NCBI GenBank assembly: GCA_033239525.1 | Contig: BSYO01000009.1 | Span: 14,157,299-14,221,298, forward strand | Length of the DNA: 64,000 nucleotides | DNA from: Nepenthes gracilis | Taxonomy: Eukaryota > Streptophyta > Magnoliopsida > Caryophyllales > Nepenthaceae | Direction of reading: 5' to 3' | Shown here: positions 10,214 to 22,800 of the stretch, piece by piece | Position numbering within the stretch: position 1 is the first letter of the stretch | Layout of the letters: each line of letters starts with the position of its first letter | Notes under the pieces: model-generated | Seen by the model: only the letters and a program-made list of their open reading frames with translations | Told to the model about the DNA's origin: nothing | Database searches by the model: none | Program-made: the position numbers and the translations under genes

Positions 10214-10500
10214 GAAGCAATCTTGTAGGTAAGTCATTGGACATCTTGATTATTCTTAGATCCTTCTACAAGCAAAATTACCTCAATTTTTTCAAAGTTC
10301 ACCTCTATGTTGCTGTGGGAGACAAAAAATCTAAAGAACTTTTTGGTTGTCATCCCAAATAAGCATTTAGTTGGGTTGAGCTTTATACCTTGATATCTCA
10401 ATATTTTGAATGTTTTTGTCAAACCCTTCATACGATCTTGTTAGAGCATGCTTATTATTGGTATATTATCGACATATAGTTCCAAGTTGTGGACTATCTA
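10214..10500 (-). pseudogene. Host gypsy (Tat-like) element: RT palm/thumb fragment
   Basis: The minus strand reads HNLELYVDNIPIIS, where intact Tat elements have RNxEVYVDDMLVKS. Then it reads LRYQGIKLNPTKCLFGM, KFFRFFVSHSNIEVNFEKIE and KNNQDVQ, leading to LTYKIAS. The catalytic YVDD is YVDN, so it would be inactive even without the insertions. The fragment is bounded on the right by the 10501-18992 insertion and on the left by the Tekay/Del-type element. Confidence 0.8.
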
Positions 10501-11132
10501 TGTTGCGACAGGGACCCGGGCCGTCCTCCGCCCAACCTAGACTACTCAAGTGATATTCTAAAACTATAAATAGCCATTATAAAATCTATATGAATAAAAA
10601 TATCTATTAAATGTCCAACTCCTCAAAACATATGGTAAAATAAATGTCTTGGTACATCCAGAAACACTAAGGGACCAAACTCTAAAAATTAAATATTTTA
10701 ACTACATGCTATTAAGGTAAAACTTCACAGCTCTTGATATAAAAAGGTACACTTCAAGATCCTTTACCTACAATCTTCTCAATAATACTTAATCACTGGC
10801 TAGCTCTATAAACATACACTACTCTTGAGCTAATAAAATATAATGATGAGTTAAAAACTCAACAAGTAATAATAATATTAATAAAATAATAAATAATAAA
10901 TATCTCGAACAATAAAATTATAATGAACAAGAGTAATAACCATATCATAAATCAATTGTGCTCTATTCATGACTCTAATAACACATTGTAAGCATGACTC
11001 AAAAATACACTGAGAATTGACCTCTACGGGTTACCCCAAACCCAAAATATCATGAACATAATTATGATTCAATATAATATGAGTATCAATAAAGATATAG
11101 GTCCTACTAAATCCATCTCAACATAGGTCACT

Positions 11133-14100
11133 TGTAAGGACCGAGATTTTATTAATCATAATTCGATAAGTCAAATTAAATTATATTTAGATCAATGAAT
11201 AATAAAATTTAAAAGTCAAAAACTCACACCAAAATTCGATAAAAATTTATTTGATGAAACCAACTTCACATTCAGTTAATAAATGATAGAATGAATGATT
11301 CAGGAGTAATTCAATTGATAAAATCACAAATTAATTAATAATCAAATTTATTTTGGTTGATGACAAGATAATTTGGTTACCAAAATTACACCCGATTAGT
11401 AATCAAATTTAGCCCGATTGATTAAATATAGTGTGAATTGAATAAATTAAGTAAAAATATATATATTACAACACACAAATCACACACACTTAACTAAATT
11501 CCAAGAAATTCAGCAAGGAACCCGGGCAGCTATAATATTCAATTTCAGCAAAATTTTACAACAATTAAATAAGAATACAATCCAAACATGATACAAGACT
11601 TTAATACATACATGATAGTCCCCTAATTTAATAAAATTTTCTAAAATAAAACGAGGATAAGCTGCATAAATGCAGCTGCATCAGCAAAGGCACACGACAA
11701 CCAAGAATTCAACTAAGTGCTGATTTAGCACACCCAAATTTCCCTCGATGATTTACTTAGTAAATTAACTATTTAGAAGATAAAATTTGACCTACAAATA
11801 GAGGAGATGCACGGCATAATGAGGATTAAAAAATTATGTGAAGAATTTATCACCAATGAAATAAAAACAAGTTGCTAGAGGAGGAAGTGTCACCTTAACC
11901 TTTTGCATGGCTTAGGTAAACAAGAATTTGCCACCTCATGGGGGCATGTGGTAACTTCTAAAAATTTTATCACTAATTTATTTATTTAGAAAAATAAGAA
12001 ATAAAGAATTTCAATAAAAGAATGGAGGAAAAAATGGAAAGAAAAGGGGAGAAAGAGAGAGGAGAAAATCGGCTGGAACTCCTAACCGAGAGAGAAGCTG
12101 GCTGTTTGGATAGAAAGTTTCAAGAATTTTTATAAATTAATTAAGACAAGAATTTCTCTCCTTCTTTGATTTGTTATTGAATTCTTGATTTTAGTTTAAA
12201 ATATTGTCAATCCAATAATTAAAAATTTCACTGATCCATGCTAGAATGAGCAAAGTTCAGCAATATGTCAAAATGTGACTCTATTGCTGAACTCTATTGC
12301 ACCATACTGATGTCCAAATTTTTACATCCCTCATTTGATCAATTCATACTATAAAATTTTTATTGAAAATATTTCAAGATGTTAGCTAAATCACCATATT
12401 TTAAAAAAAAAAAATATTCTTCATAAAACTGACTGGTTCAATTGAAAGAAATGAGATTCACAGACTAAACCGGTTGAAACAGAGTAATCACTGGTGTTCA
12501 CTTCGGCCTATTTTTTTACCAAGTTTTAGGTCGGTTCAGGCTCCACAAAAATTTTGGAAGACACTTCAATGAACTAGCAATATGTCATAAAATTGACATA
12601 ATTTTATCGGTTCAAAATGTAACCGATTCAAGTTAAAGAAAAGGAAGTATCACTGACCTAGCCAGAAGCAAAATGGCACATAACTTTGAATTAGGTATGA
12701 ATAAAAATAGAAACTTTATATGAGCCGATCCAAAATTTTGTACTGATTCTGCAAATATATAGAAAATAATTTTTCATAGTGATTTGCCCACTGAACTGGG
12801 CAGAAAACCCAAAACTGTCACTGAACCGACCGTAGCACCAATTTGACATTTTTGCCAAATCTAGGTGAACTGGCTGGAATTTCATGGATGAACCGGTCAT
12901 ATGCATCATGTTAAGATAGGAAACTAACCAAATATCAAGTGGATTGATCAATGAAGGGGTGAACCGACTGCCAAACCCGGGCAAAGAAACGATTTTGGCA
13001 AAACCGGTTCAGCCCTTGGTTCTTGAGTGAATCAAGGGATCAGTTCAAGCATGTAAAATTACTTGAGTAGACCGGCCGACCCATTTTTGATATATAATAA
13101 ATTGGTTCACGTGATAAAAAAAAAAGAATTTCATTAAAATAGCCAAACCGGTCCATGAACTAGTAAACTAGTAGAAAAAATTCAAAGAGTCGAACTGATT
13201 GGCAAATTGGTAAAATTAGAAGGTTAATGGACAGGAAGCCACTTAATATGACTCATAAAAATTTATTTCAACACTTAGAACATTTTATGATATGATATTT
13301 TTACGGTACCCGATGATATGATTTTTATGATATATATATCAATTTTATGTATAAGTGGAGGCTTAATATGACTGTATAAGAAATAAAAATTTTTTCTGAG
13401 ATGAGAAAATTAATGAAAGATAAAAAAGAAGCTTCCACTAAGAAAGTTTTAAAAAGTAAGAAAATCAAACCAATGAGTTTATTTTAAAGGATAGTATTCC
13501 CTAATATACCTTAAAATATTATAGTATAGATCATTGTCTGAATATGTATCGTTATATGATTTAGGCTCTATCTATCGGGAGATAATAGGTAGTACCATCC
13601 TACTCTCGGGATGTAAAAAATGAGGTTATGGTCTTTAATTGTGTAGAGTGAATACAATCTAAATATCGATCAAACGCTCCATTAGTTGATAAGATCTACT
13701 AGTCATGATCCCTCAAGTTAAGAAAAATAAGAAGTGCCGGTAACAATAAAGAAAAATATGCAAGAAAAAGAAAGTCAAATGCTTCATGAGAAGACTTCTA
13801 AAAGTATATATGTATTTTTACATATATCATGATTTTTATTCCTCCATATAAATTATTTTTAAAAAAATATACATGTCCTGAATTATTATATTCTTATTGG
13901 ACATTCGGCTCACTCTCTTGCTATTTTCTTTCCCTCTAAATGTTTCGCAAGAGTTCAAACTTAGTAAATAAAAGTAAAGATAAATCAATAAGTGTGCGGT
14001 AATCTGTAATGATGTATCTAGTTTAATTTAAGTGAAGATGAAAGAACTTGTAAATTTATAAGTATCTTAGAAATATAAATTTTAATATTGATAGTTTAGA

Positions 14101-14351
14101 AATATATTTACGAATCTCTTATGGTTATCATGTAAATTTCGGGGCAATTTTTTAAGATGAATATTGGGATATTAGTTGGTATCTTTCCTTATTACACGTT
14201 ATATTCATATTATTATTGAATAAATATCATAGCCATTGATAATTGGCATTGTTTTGGATCCTGTGTATTATGATTTATTATATTTACAGATTATTAAGTT
14301 AAGTACACGTTCCCTATAATTAAGATAAATATAAGAATGTGGGACATGATA
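11133..14351 (+). repeat. Solo LTR (3219 bp), Tekay/Del type
   Basis: It starts TGTAAGGACCGAG and ends GGGACATGATA, the same ends as the LTRs at 4739 and 7846. A perfect 5-bp target duplication, TCACT, lies at 11128-11132 and 14352-14356. The 3' third (about 13490-13740) aligns with 6085-6370 of the complete LTR, including ATTGTGTAGAGTGAATACAA and TTAGTTGATAAG. The central part has many AACCGG(T) motifs. No internal region or second LTR is attached, so it is the product of LTR-LTR recombination. Confidence 0.85.
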
Positions 14352-16613
14352 TCACTACAACATGAGATATCATGAACAATTTTCTAGAATCTTATTCTAT
14401 CACTAGGTATGAAAGGCTATATGTTTTCACCGCCGATGATTAGGTTAATAACAAGGTAACTAATACTAGCAAGTGTAGCATACGATCATTTCCATTGCCC
14501 AATTTGGATATAGGAACTAATCACTTAGATTTCTTTTGTCACATCACCAACCCTGAAGTCCAATTATTACTTAAATAATCATAAATTAACTTGAAGCAAT
14601 TCATATTCTTTTATTAGCCAAAAATTTATTTATTTAGTCCCCCTGCGAAAATTCAAAATAAATTTGTTGGGATGAAACCTAAAGATATCATAAACCAACA
14701 AAAAGACTTAAAAAAGTAAAATGTTCAAATCACATGTTCTGAAATGTCATACCTTAATATGGCTCCGACCAACAAATATGATCTTAATCCTACATAAGAA
14801 AAAATATCTATGCTAAATCAAAGTAAATAAAAAATAAGTCAACCAAACTGTTGTAAACAACCAAAAATCCAAACTCACCCACCGATATAGCACGTTATCA
14901 TTAATTGATTACCATCGAATTCAAGAAAATGAAATTTATCAACATATACTACTGTTCATATCTAATTAATAATACATATAAACTAATCAATTTTTTAAAT
15001 CTAGCTCCTAAACAACCGTTCTTTAAATTCAATAACCTATGAGTATTGTCCCGAGTCATCTAATTTAAAAGGTTAATAAAAACATAAAGTAAGAATAGGT
15101 CGATTGCTCAGTAAAATATGTAATTTTTATAATTGAATATATATATCCCTCCAAAAACATATTGGAATATAATATGGTCGAAATTATAAATAATGGTATA
15201 GATTTATAAGTATATCACGTATAATTTGTAATTGATGATCAATTTTTTTTTAAACTGTGCATTATATAAATATGCTCAAATCGAATAAAAACATGTAAAC
15301 CAAGGATTAAGGTGACCTCACCGATGAATCGGAGAATATCAAAACTTAGGCCATATATATCTCCGCGCAACCAATAACTATACGCTATTATTCAATATCC
15401 GTAGGTGGGTAATTATACATATAACTTTGTCGATAGATCAAATGCCATATTCCACATGCAAATAATAGATTCTAGCCTCAATTATCATTGTAATATATTT
15501 CGACATGTCATAATATATATCTATTAATTTTTTATACTGGTCAATGTATAATTAAATAAAAAATTATGAACATATTCTTTATATTTTTTAAATTAGAGAA
15601 AATATCATTATTTTTTAACATATATAGATTTTTATTTTATCTTTTTTTTTTAATTGATGACAAGTAGGAACTCATAAACATGCAAAAACTATTGTATGTA
15701 TTTTGTTGAAATATGCTAAAAGTCTATTACAAAATTTACATGTAGAAGTGATAATCTTAGAAAATCATAGTAATTTAGTAAAATTAACATCATTACATTA
15801 ATTTATTTTAAACATAAGGTATGCAAGAATATGTATTTGGAAATTAAGACATGTAGAAGCATTTGAATATGATTTAAAGGCAGAAGTGGACCTGGTTGCA
15901 AGAAATCAGCTTTCACACATAATGTACATGAATTAAAAGTATATCTTTTATAAAAATTTTATAGTATAGAAATAGGATAATATGCATATAAAATATAAAC
16001 TCTTTATCTATGAAAATATTATATGTTTGAGTATTTAAAATAATAAATATATATAGAAATAAAAAAATCACCAATAAGAAAAAGAGGGTTTAGATTAACT
16101 TATCTTTTACTTGAAATTATAGAAAATCTCTTAAATCTCATTTAATTTCTCCTTCTTTAGCCTCCTCTCTCTTCTTCACTCTATTTCTCTGTTTTCTCTA
16201 TCTTTACTTTGGATTTTATAGGAAATGATTGAAATCGGCTTAAAAAGACCTTTTATAAAAAATTAACGCATGTGCATCTGTCAGGCATACATTAAATACT
16301 AAGAAAAAAATTATATAACATATGAGCGTCTAGCAGCGCATGCAATTTGCATTGAAAATACACATGTATCTCTTGGGCATATATCGGGAATGGATATTTT
16401 ATTTAAAATACGCTCAAGCATGTAAGATAGAAATTGATGCATGTGCATATGTCAAGTGTTAGAGACATTTTGTCTAATTGGCATATTACGTGACCATATG
16501 TATTATTGTATTGATGTCGGGTTGTGGGTTGTCGGGTTAAAGTCCGTTCGGTCCGCCCTCCATTCGCTCGAACCCGTCCAAAGCCTTCCCGCTCGCCTCT
16601 CGCTCGATACCCG

Positions 16614-16783
16614 CTCGAGCCTAAAATCCAGAAGGTCCCCGGCTCGCCAGGCGCTCGAGATCCGCTCGAGCTGAAATTCCAGTAGGGGGGCCGCTCGCTG
16701 CGGGCTCGAGTCCCGCTCGAGCGCCCGCAGGGTTTCTCAGGAAACCCTACGGCCGCTCGCCGCGCGCTCGAGCCCCGCTCGAG
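16614..16783. repeat. Seven CTCGAG palindromes in the LTR promoter region
   Basis: There are seven copies of CTCGAG within 170 bp, arranged in roughly four degenerate units of GCTCGAG-N(2-4)-CCGCTCGAGC spaced about 55 bp apart, just upstream of a TATA box. The arrangement looks like a repeated regulatory site in the U3 part of the LTR. Which protein would bind is unknown. Confidence 0.7.
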
Positions 16784-16828
16784 CACCGGCCCAACGGGCA
16801 GAATTTTCAAACGCGTTTTTGGCTCCAT

Positions 16829-16836
16829 TATAAATA
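16829..16836 (+). promoter_or_regulatory. TATA box of the solo LTR
   Basis: TATAAATA follows the CTCGAG cluster and precedes the less GC-rich part of the LTR, where transcription would begin. It is the expected U3/R arrangement of a plant LTR. Confidence 0.55.
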
Positions 16837-18992
16837 CTAGCCTTATTTTTTGAAACCCTAAGGATTCTGCAGAGTTGATTTGCGTGCCTCTTTGAGAAGA
16901 AAAGGCTCTTATGCTTCAATATTGTTGCACATCTTGAGAAAACTTATCACTAAAAGATTGCTCTACATGTTCATAGAAGTTTTCTCACCAATTTTCTTTC
17001 ACCATTGAAACCGTGCCTTCTACCATCGTTGGAGACGTTGGTCCGTGAAGAAGGAGACTCGTTCGTGATTGGAAATTCAAGTGGTTCGAAGGAAGATTGA
17101 CGTGAAGACCAGAAGGAGTCCGGTTCCGTTGCCGCGGGCAAATCCAAGGAGTTCCTTGGTAGGGATCACGTGACGGGAGTAAGTCGGCTAGGTTAGCGCG
17201 TCGTTACCACCCGGTCTGTAAGTTGATTTTCATAGTGCATTGCTTCCCTGGCCGTTGAAGCCAGGAGTGTTTTTCTCGATACCGTGGGTATCAAGTTTTC
17301 ACTTCGTCACCAAAAAATTGAGTCTTTATCTTTATTGCTCTTAATTATTTAATCGTGCATGCTTGTTGTATCGTTAACATCTAGAAATAAATATCCTTTA
17401 CGTGTATCGGATATTTATATATATATTGCTTCCGCTATAATTTTCGGGGTCGAAACTCGTTAGCACCAAAACGTGCTTTTTCATCAAGCATGCATCAAGT
17501 GCTAAGATAAAAATTGTACAAGACACGAGTATCCCTCAGGCGCGTGCATTCTACCTTGAAAATACACGTGTGTCTCTTGGGCACATATCGGATATAAATA
17601 TTTTACTTAAAATAAGTACGAGCACTCTAGAGGTGTCCTTTAGGTCCATTTTTACTGTCTAAAATGCACATACATATGCATTAAGCACCAATCAAATGTC
17701 ACTTAGTCTAACATGACCTAAATATAAGTTGACTTTAATCCAAAACTCATTTGATTTCGATATTTTTATTAATTTAACTCAATTTATTATCATTTAAAAA
17801 TAAATTAGATTTCTATAACTTATGCCCTTCACCCAATTTGGATATAGAAATCAACAATTATCTTAACAATTTCCTTCACCCAATCTGGGTATAGAAATTA
17901 CTCACTTAGATTCTTTTCAACTTTTTAAGTGTAGGAATCAACACTCATGTTGATATTCCCTTTGCCAATAAGGGCAACAGAATTCTAACTCAAATTCCCT
18001 TCTCCTAATCTAGATGTAATAATCAATAATCATGCATTTCAGTACTTCATTTCTTTTACTATGATATCTCTTGATACTAGACCATGCAATAGTCATATGA
18101 TTAAATGCATCCCTCCAAGAAATAGATTTGAATCATCGGGACATGAGTTAAATATTAGACAATCCATCGGGACATGACTTGCCTCAAGGTGCGTGCACCA
18201 CTTGATTTGTGGCACGAATGACTTGATAATCTCTCTCTCCATGTATTGCTTCTTCTTCAATTCTACAATAACCAAAGAACAAGAATGGAAGATGGTAGAG
18301 TTTCACGGTTATAGTCTCCTCTCTCTTTTCTTCTCTTTTGTTTCTCCTGGCTGTGCCTCTCTTTTTCTCTCTATCACTTCTCTCTCTTTTGGAGTTAGGT
18401 TTATGGTGAAATGAGGATGGGAGGGGACGGCTAGGGTGAAAAATAATAAAAGGGAAGGTTTGGGTTTTGAAGAGAGGGAGGGTGGCAGCTGGTGAGTGGA
18501 ACAAATGGGGCTCCATATTTTTTTTTCTTCTCAATTTAATTAAGTTAGGCGATAATAAGGGGGCCGGGGGGAAGACAGCTGCATGCATGAGAAGGGGGCG
18601 TCCGTCACTCTTGGGTTTAGGGGTATTTTAGGATTTTAAAATAGCAATTAGGGTTCAGGTGGCATTTGCTGATTTTTTTTTTAGTATCCTAATGACTTTA
18701 TTTTCCAATTCTTCTTACTCACATGCACATAGTTTAATTTCACAATGAATTGAATTCTAGCTAATAAAATAAAACACCAAAAATATTTCTATTATTTACT
18801 GAATAAATTATTAAAATATTATTTTAAGATTTTTGTATATCTAATCGATTCAGGGTTTTTATAAGGTTAGCCCATACTTATATGTAAATTGTTTGGTTTT
18901 TGTATATCTATCTTTTTTATTATATTTATAATTAAACACCATAAATTATCAAGAGTCCAATTAACCCAAAATCAAAACATCAAGATTTTATA

Positions 18993-19094
18993 ATCTATAT
19001 TTCCAATCCGCTGATCGGTTGCCCTCATATTTTTGAGACCAAGCAACATGACCTTGTAGTAGCAATGGCCTTGATCACTTATGAAGGCAGTATG
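18993..19094 (-). pseudogene. Host gypsy (Tat-like) element: RT finger/palm fragment
   Basis: The minus strand reads TAFISDQGHCYYKVMLLGL, then KNMRATDQRI, matching the Tat RT segment TAFxTDQGTYCYKVMPFGLKNAGATYQRL. It is only about 100 bp long because the copia element was inserted on its upstream side and the 10501-18992 block on its downstream side. The codons EHT and AFISD rejoin exactly across the copia insertion. Confidence 0.85.
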
Positions 19095-19883
19095 TTGTTG
19101 GCGTAAAAACGCAAGATATGGTGATCGAGTGGACAAAACACTCGGACAGCAACACAGAGCAGAGCTCTCGGACGAACGGCCAAAAGTAGAGATAGACAAA
19201 CGAGAGAAATACGCACGAGAGTTTTAACGTGGAAAACCCTTCTTCAACCAAGGAAAAAACCACCAAACAATACACTATAAAGAATAGATTGTTTACAAGT
19301 ATGTTGGCTACACAAAACCCAAACAAAAAGAAAAACAATCACAAGTGTATATATCTCTCTCTAAAAGTGTTTCTCACTCTATCTTTACAAAAAGACTTGC
19401 CCACAGCTCTCTCAAGGCTCACATAAAGTCTGCTCTCAAAGACACGGCACAAGCACTCCAAGATGCACACATGCACACTCACAAGGGTATAAGCCTTAAT
19501 ATACACAATGGGCCTAATGGTCACCCGGCCACCCTACTAGCACTAGGGTAGCAGGACAACGCCTCCTAGGCTTGCCATGACAGGCGCAGTCCGGCGTGCC
19601 AGGATGGTAGGCCTGACACCCTTGGAAGTTACAACCGCCTTCAATCAGAGTGGGTCAACTGCCCACCTGCAAAACGTGGCTACAGCAGGCCTATTGAGAG
19701 AGAGAGAGTCAACGCCTACGCTTTCAGGGTCCTCGTCCATGTCCTTAGCAACCTCTTGGACATGACGCTTTTGATGAGTCCTCGTCCGTTATGACAAGCT
19801 TCTCGGACTACTCAAGAAAGTCCACGACATTTTCTACCTCGTGAGTCTGCGGACATAAGTGCCACGATGGAGTGACCCCAACA
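19095..19883 (-). repeat. 3' LTR of the copia element
   Basis: Plus-strand ends are (T)TGTTGGCG and CCCCAACA. It aligns throughout with 23894-24678, roughly nine bases in ten by eye. On the minus strand it is preceded by the purine-rich GTGAGGGAAAGTT, the polypurine tract. Confidence 0.9.
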
Positions 19884-19892
19884 AACTTTCCC

Positions 19893-22800
19893 TCACAACC
19901 GAGTGGGAGTGAAGTCTGTTAGACTGTCAATGTCACAACAAGCTTTCAGCTTTCCCTTTAGCAAAACTTTGGTCAACATGTCCGAGCCATTGTCATCCGA
20001 GCGGACCTTTCTAATTGATAGCTGCCCATCATCAAAAATATCTCTCACCCAATGATATCGCACGTCAATGTGCTTTGACCTGGAGTGGAATGAGGAGTTT
20101 TTACACAAATGAATGGCTCTTTGACTTTCACAGATGACCTCGTACGCCTCTTGCCTTAGACCCAACTCTTGGACAAACCTATTCATCCAAAGCATTTTCT
20201 TACAGGCCTCGATCACGGCAATGAACTCTACTTCCGTAGTAGAGAGAGCGACGCACTTCTGCAACTTGGACTGCCAGGAGACCGCCCTTCCCGTAAATTT
20301 CACCAAGTATCCGGACGTTGATTTTCGAGAATCAGCGTCCCCGGCCATGTTTGCGTCCTGTACCCAATCAGCTGAGGCTTCTCTTCTCCAAACTGTAAAC
20401 CTGTCTTGGAGGTCCTACGGAGATATATGAAAATCCACTTTACTGCAGACTAATGCTCCATCCCTGGGTTTGAGAGAAATCGGCTCACCAGACCAGCCGC
20501 ATGAGCAATTTCTGTCTGCTTACACACGGCCACGTACATCAAGCTACCAATGGCCGAGGAGTAAGGAATCTTACTCATACCCGCCTTCTCAGTGTCCGAG
20601 GATGGACACTGCTGCTTGCTCAGCCTAAAATGGTTGGCCAAAGGGGTACTGACAGGTTTGGATCTTTCTATGTTGAACCGCTGAAGCACCTTTTCAACAT
20701 AGCCTTCCTGGGACAACCAGAGTTTCTTGTCCCCTCGGTCGCGAAATATCCTGATCCTCAAAATCTACTTCGCCGGTTCAAGGTCTTTCATGGTGAAAGA
20801 TTACCCCAATTGCTCTTTCAGCTCCTTGATCTGAGCACTATTCTGTCCGACAACCAGCATGCCATCCACGTAAAGGAGGAGGATGATAAAGTCATTTTTC
20901 GAGAATCTCTGGACAAAGACACAGTGGTCGAAAGTAGTCTTATGGTATCCTCGTCCGACCATGACAGACTCAACTTTCGGTACCACTGTCTCGAAGCTTG
21001 CTTTAGCCCGTACAAGCTCTTTTTCAAACGACAGACCAGTCCTTCCTTCCCATTGACTTTAAAACCATCTGGTTGTTCCATGTAAATTTCGTCCTCAAGA
21101 TCTCCATGGAGAAAAGATGTCCGGACGTCCAGTTGCTTAATCTCCAGATCCAAAGCCGTTGCCAGTCCGAGTACCACACGAACCGAGAACATCTTCACAA
21201 CGGGTGTAAAAATTTCATCAAAGTCAACACCTTTGCATTGACTAAAGCCCTTCATCACAAGCCGTGCCTTGTGTCTTGGCTTGCTCGCTTCCTCGGTCGT
21301 CTTCAGCCGGAAGACCCACTTGTTTTTCAGGGCCTTCTTCCCCTTGGGCAATTTAGCCAGCTCAAAGGTATGATTCTCATGAAGAGATGTCATTTCTTTC
21401 TTCATGGCCTCCAACCATTTATCCATCTGAGCGCTACATATAGCCTCACTGAAATCTTCAGGTTCTTTAGCATCAGTGAGGAGGACGTACTCACTTGCTG
21501 GAAGGCGGATGAACGGACGGACGTCTCTCCCTGGACGACCGTCTCATAGGAGCCACCTCGACTTGTTGAGGGACCAGATCTTCAACTTGATCTTCATGAG
21601 GCATTGGAACCGCCTCATTATGGTTGCCAGCCACTCTTGATCCACCGACATCGGACTCAAGAGGCACTGGACGGACAATATCAACATCAACTCTGTCCGT
21701 CTGGGAAGTATTGGGTTGAGACTTCTTCTCTTTTTCAATATCCTCGATGGTCTCTTTCTAAATGAAAACCACATCTCAGGACTGGACCAACTTCCTTTCC
21801 TTTGAGTCATAGAACTATACCTAAGTTCGTCATCGCCATAGCTCAGAAAGACACGTTGTTTTGTCTTTGGCTCTAGCTTGCTCCTCTCTTATCTCGGAAC
21901 ATGAGCAAAGGCCTTACATCCAAATGTCTGAAGATGGTTGTAAGCTGGTTCCTTCCCGGTCCAAATATTCTTTGGAACTTCCCCGTCCAGAGGCTTACTG
22001 GGTGACCGGTTGATCACGTGGGCAGCCGCCTTCAAGGCCTTGGCCCAAAAAGATCCCGGAAGCTTTACCTTGGACAACATACACCTGACCCTTTCCATCA
22101 GGGTGCGATTCATCCTCTCACCCACGCCATTCAACTATGACGTCTTCGGTGGAGTCCTTTGATGTTTGATGCCGCGAGCTCTACAATAGGCATCAAACGT
22201 CCCAATGTACTCTCCACCATTGTCACTCCGGACGGCCTTCAACTTTCTCCCTGTCTTACGCTCAACGAGGACATGAAACTGCTCAAAGATTCCCGTAACC
22301 TGATCATTGGTCTTCAACGGGAACACCCACAGTTTCCTCGAGCAATCGTCAATGAAGGAAATGAAGTATTGTGCTCCTCCAAAAGACCTTTCCCGGAGGG
22401 GACCACACACATCCGTGTGGACGAGCTCTAGGACCTCGGACCTCCTGGAAGATGCGTCTCCTTGAAAGGAGACTCTCCGTTACTTCCCCGCCATGCAGTG
22501 AGGGCAAGTCCTCGGCTTTTCTCCATCCATCTCTGGGGATGAGACCCTTCTTGCCAGATGACTCATACCCCACTCACTCATGTATCCGAGCTTTTTGTGC
22601 CACAGGCCCAAGAACTCTACACATCTTGTGGCATTCACCTCTGCTACCTCAGCCTTGACTTTCAGCGTGTAAAGGCCTAAGGCCTTTACTCCTCGGACAA
22701 CCACCATGGAACCCTTTGTCAACTTAAAACTGCCGTCACAAAAGATGCTGCAGTAGCCTTCATCATCCAGCCGTCCTATTGAGATGATATTGACACAAAT

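Larger units (their letters stand above)
16457..17483 (+). repeat. Solo LTR (1027 bp) with CTCGAG palindrome cluster
   Basis: It starts TGTTAGAGACATT and ends GTGCTTTTTCA, and is flanked by a perfect duplication TCAAG (16452-16456 and 17484-17488). It is much more GC-rich than its surroundings. It contains a cluster of CTCGAG palindromes, a TATA box and a transcribed-looking region, as in a Ty1/copia-type LTR read on the plus strand. No internal sequence remains. Confidence 0.85.
16262..17650 (+). repeat. Tandem pair of about 190-bp units, the second split by a solo LTR
   Basis: Two related units contain GCATGTGCAT, CTAAGA(T/A)AAAAATT, TTGAAAATACAC(A/G)TGT, TCTCTTGGGCA(T/C)ATATCGG and ATATTTTA(T/C)TTAAAATA. 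Unit one covers about 16270-16430. Unit two starts near 16440, is interrupted at 16457-17483 by the solo LTR, and resumes at 17484. The duplication therefore predates the solo LTR insertion. Confidence 0.65.
10501..18992. mobile_element. Composite AT-rich insertion, unclassified, holding two solo LTRs
   Basis: The host RT stops at 10500 and resumes at 18993. The pentamer ATCTA is present on both sides (10496-10500 and 18993-18997), which fits a target duplication. The left end reads TGTTGCGACAGGGACC, like the start of an LTR. The right end (TTTTATA) is not a canonical LTR end. Apart from the two solo LTRs inside, I see no coding domain. CT-rich leader-like blocks occur at about 16140-16210 and 18220-18400, and GAGTT/GCTCAGTAA-like motifs recall gypsy LTRs read from the other strand. 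My best reading is one or more decayed LTRs. Confidence 0.5.

Noticed and set aside
16403..16828. Arg/Ser/Gly-rich frame of 141 codons on the minus strand
   Set aside because: It comes from the GC-rich CTCGAG repeat block of the solo LTR and resembles no protein.
18184..18588. 134-codon minus-strand frame rich in Pro, Ser and Lys
   Set aside because: It lies in a CT-rich stretch of the composite insertion; composition explains the lack of stops, and there is no conserved domain.
20501..21549. Long plus-strand open frames over the copia RT region
   Set aside because: They are antisense shadows of the copia pol gene, which has recognisable motifs on the minus strand.
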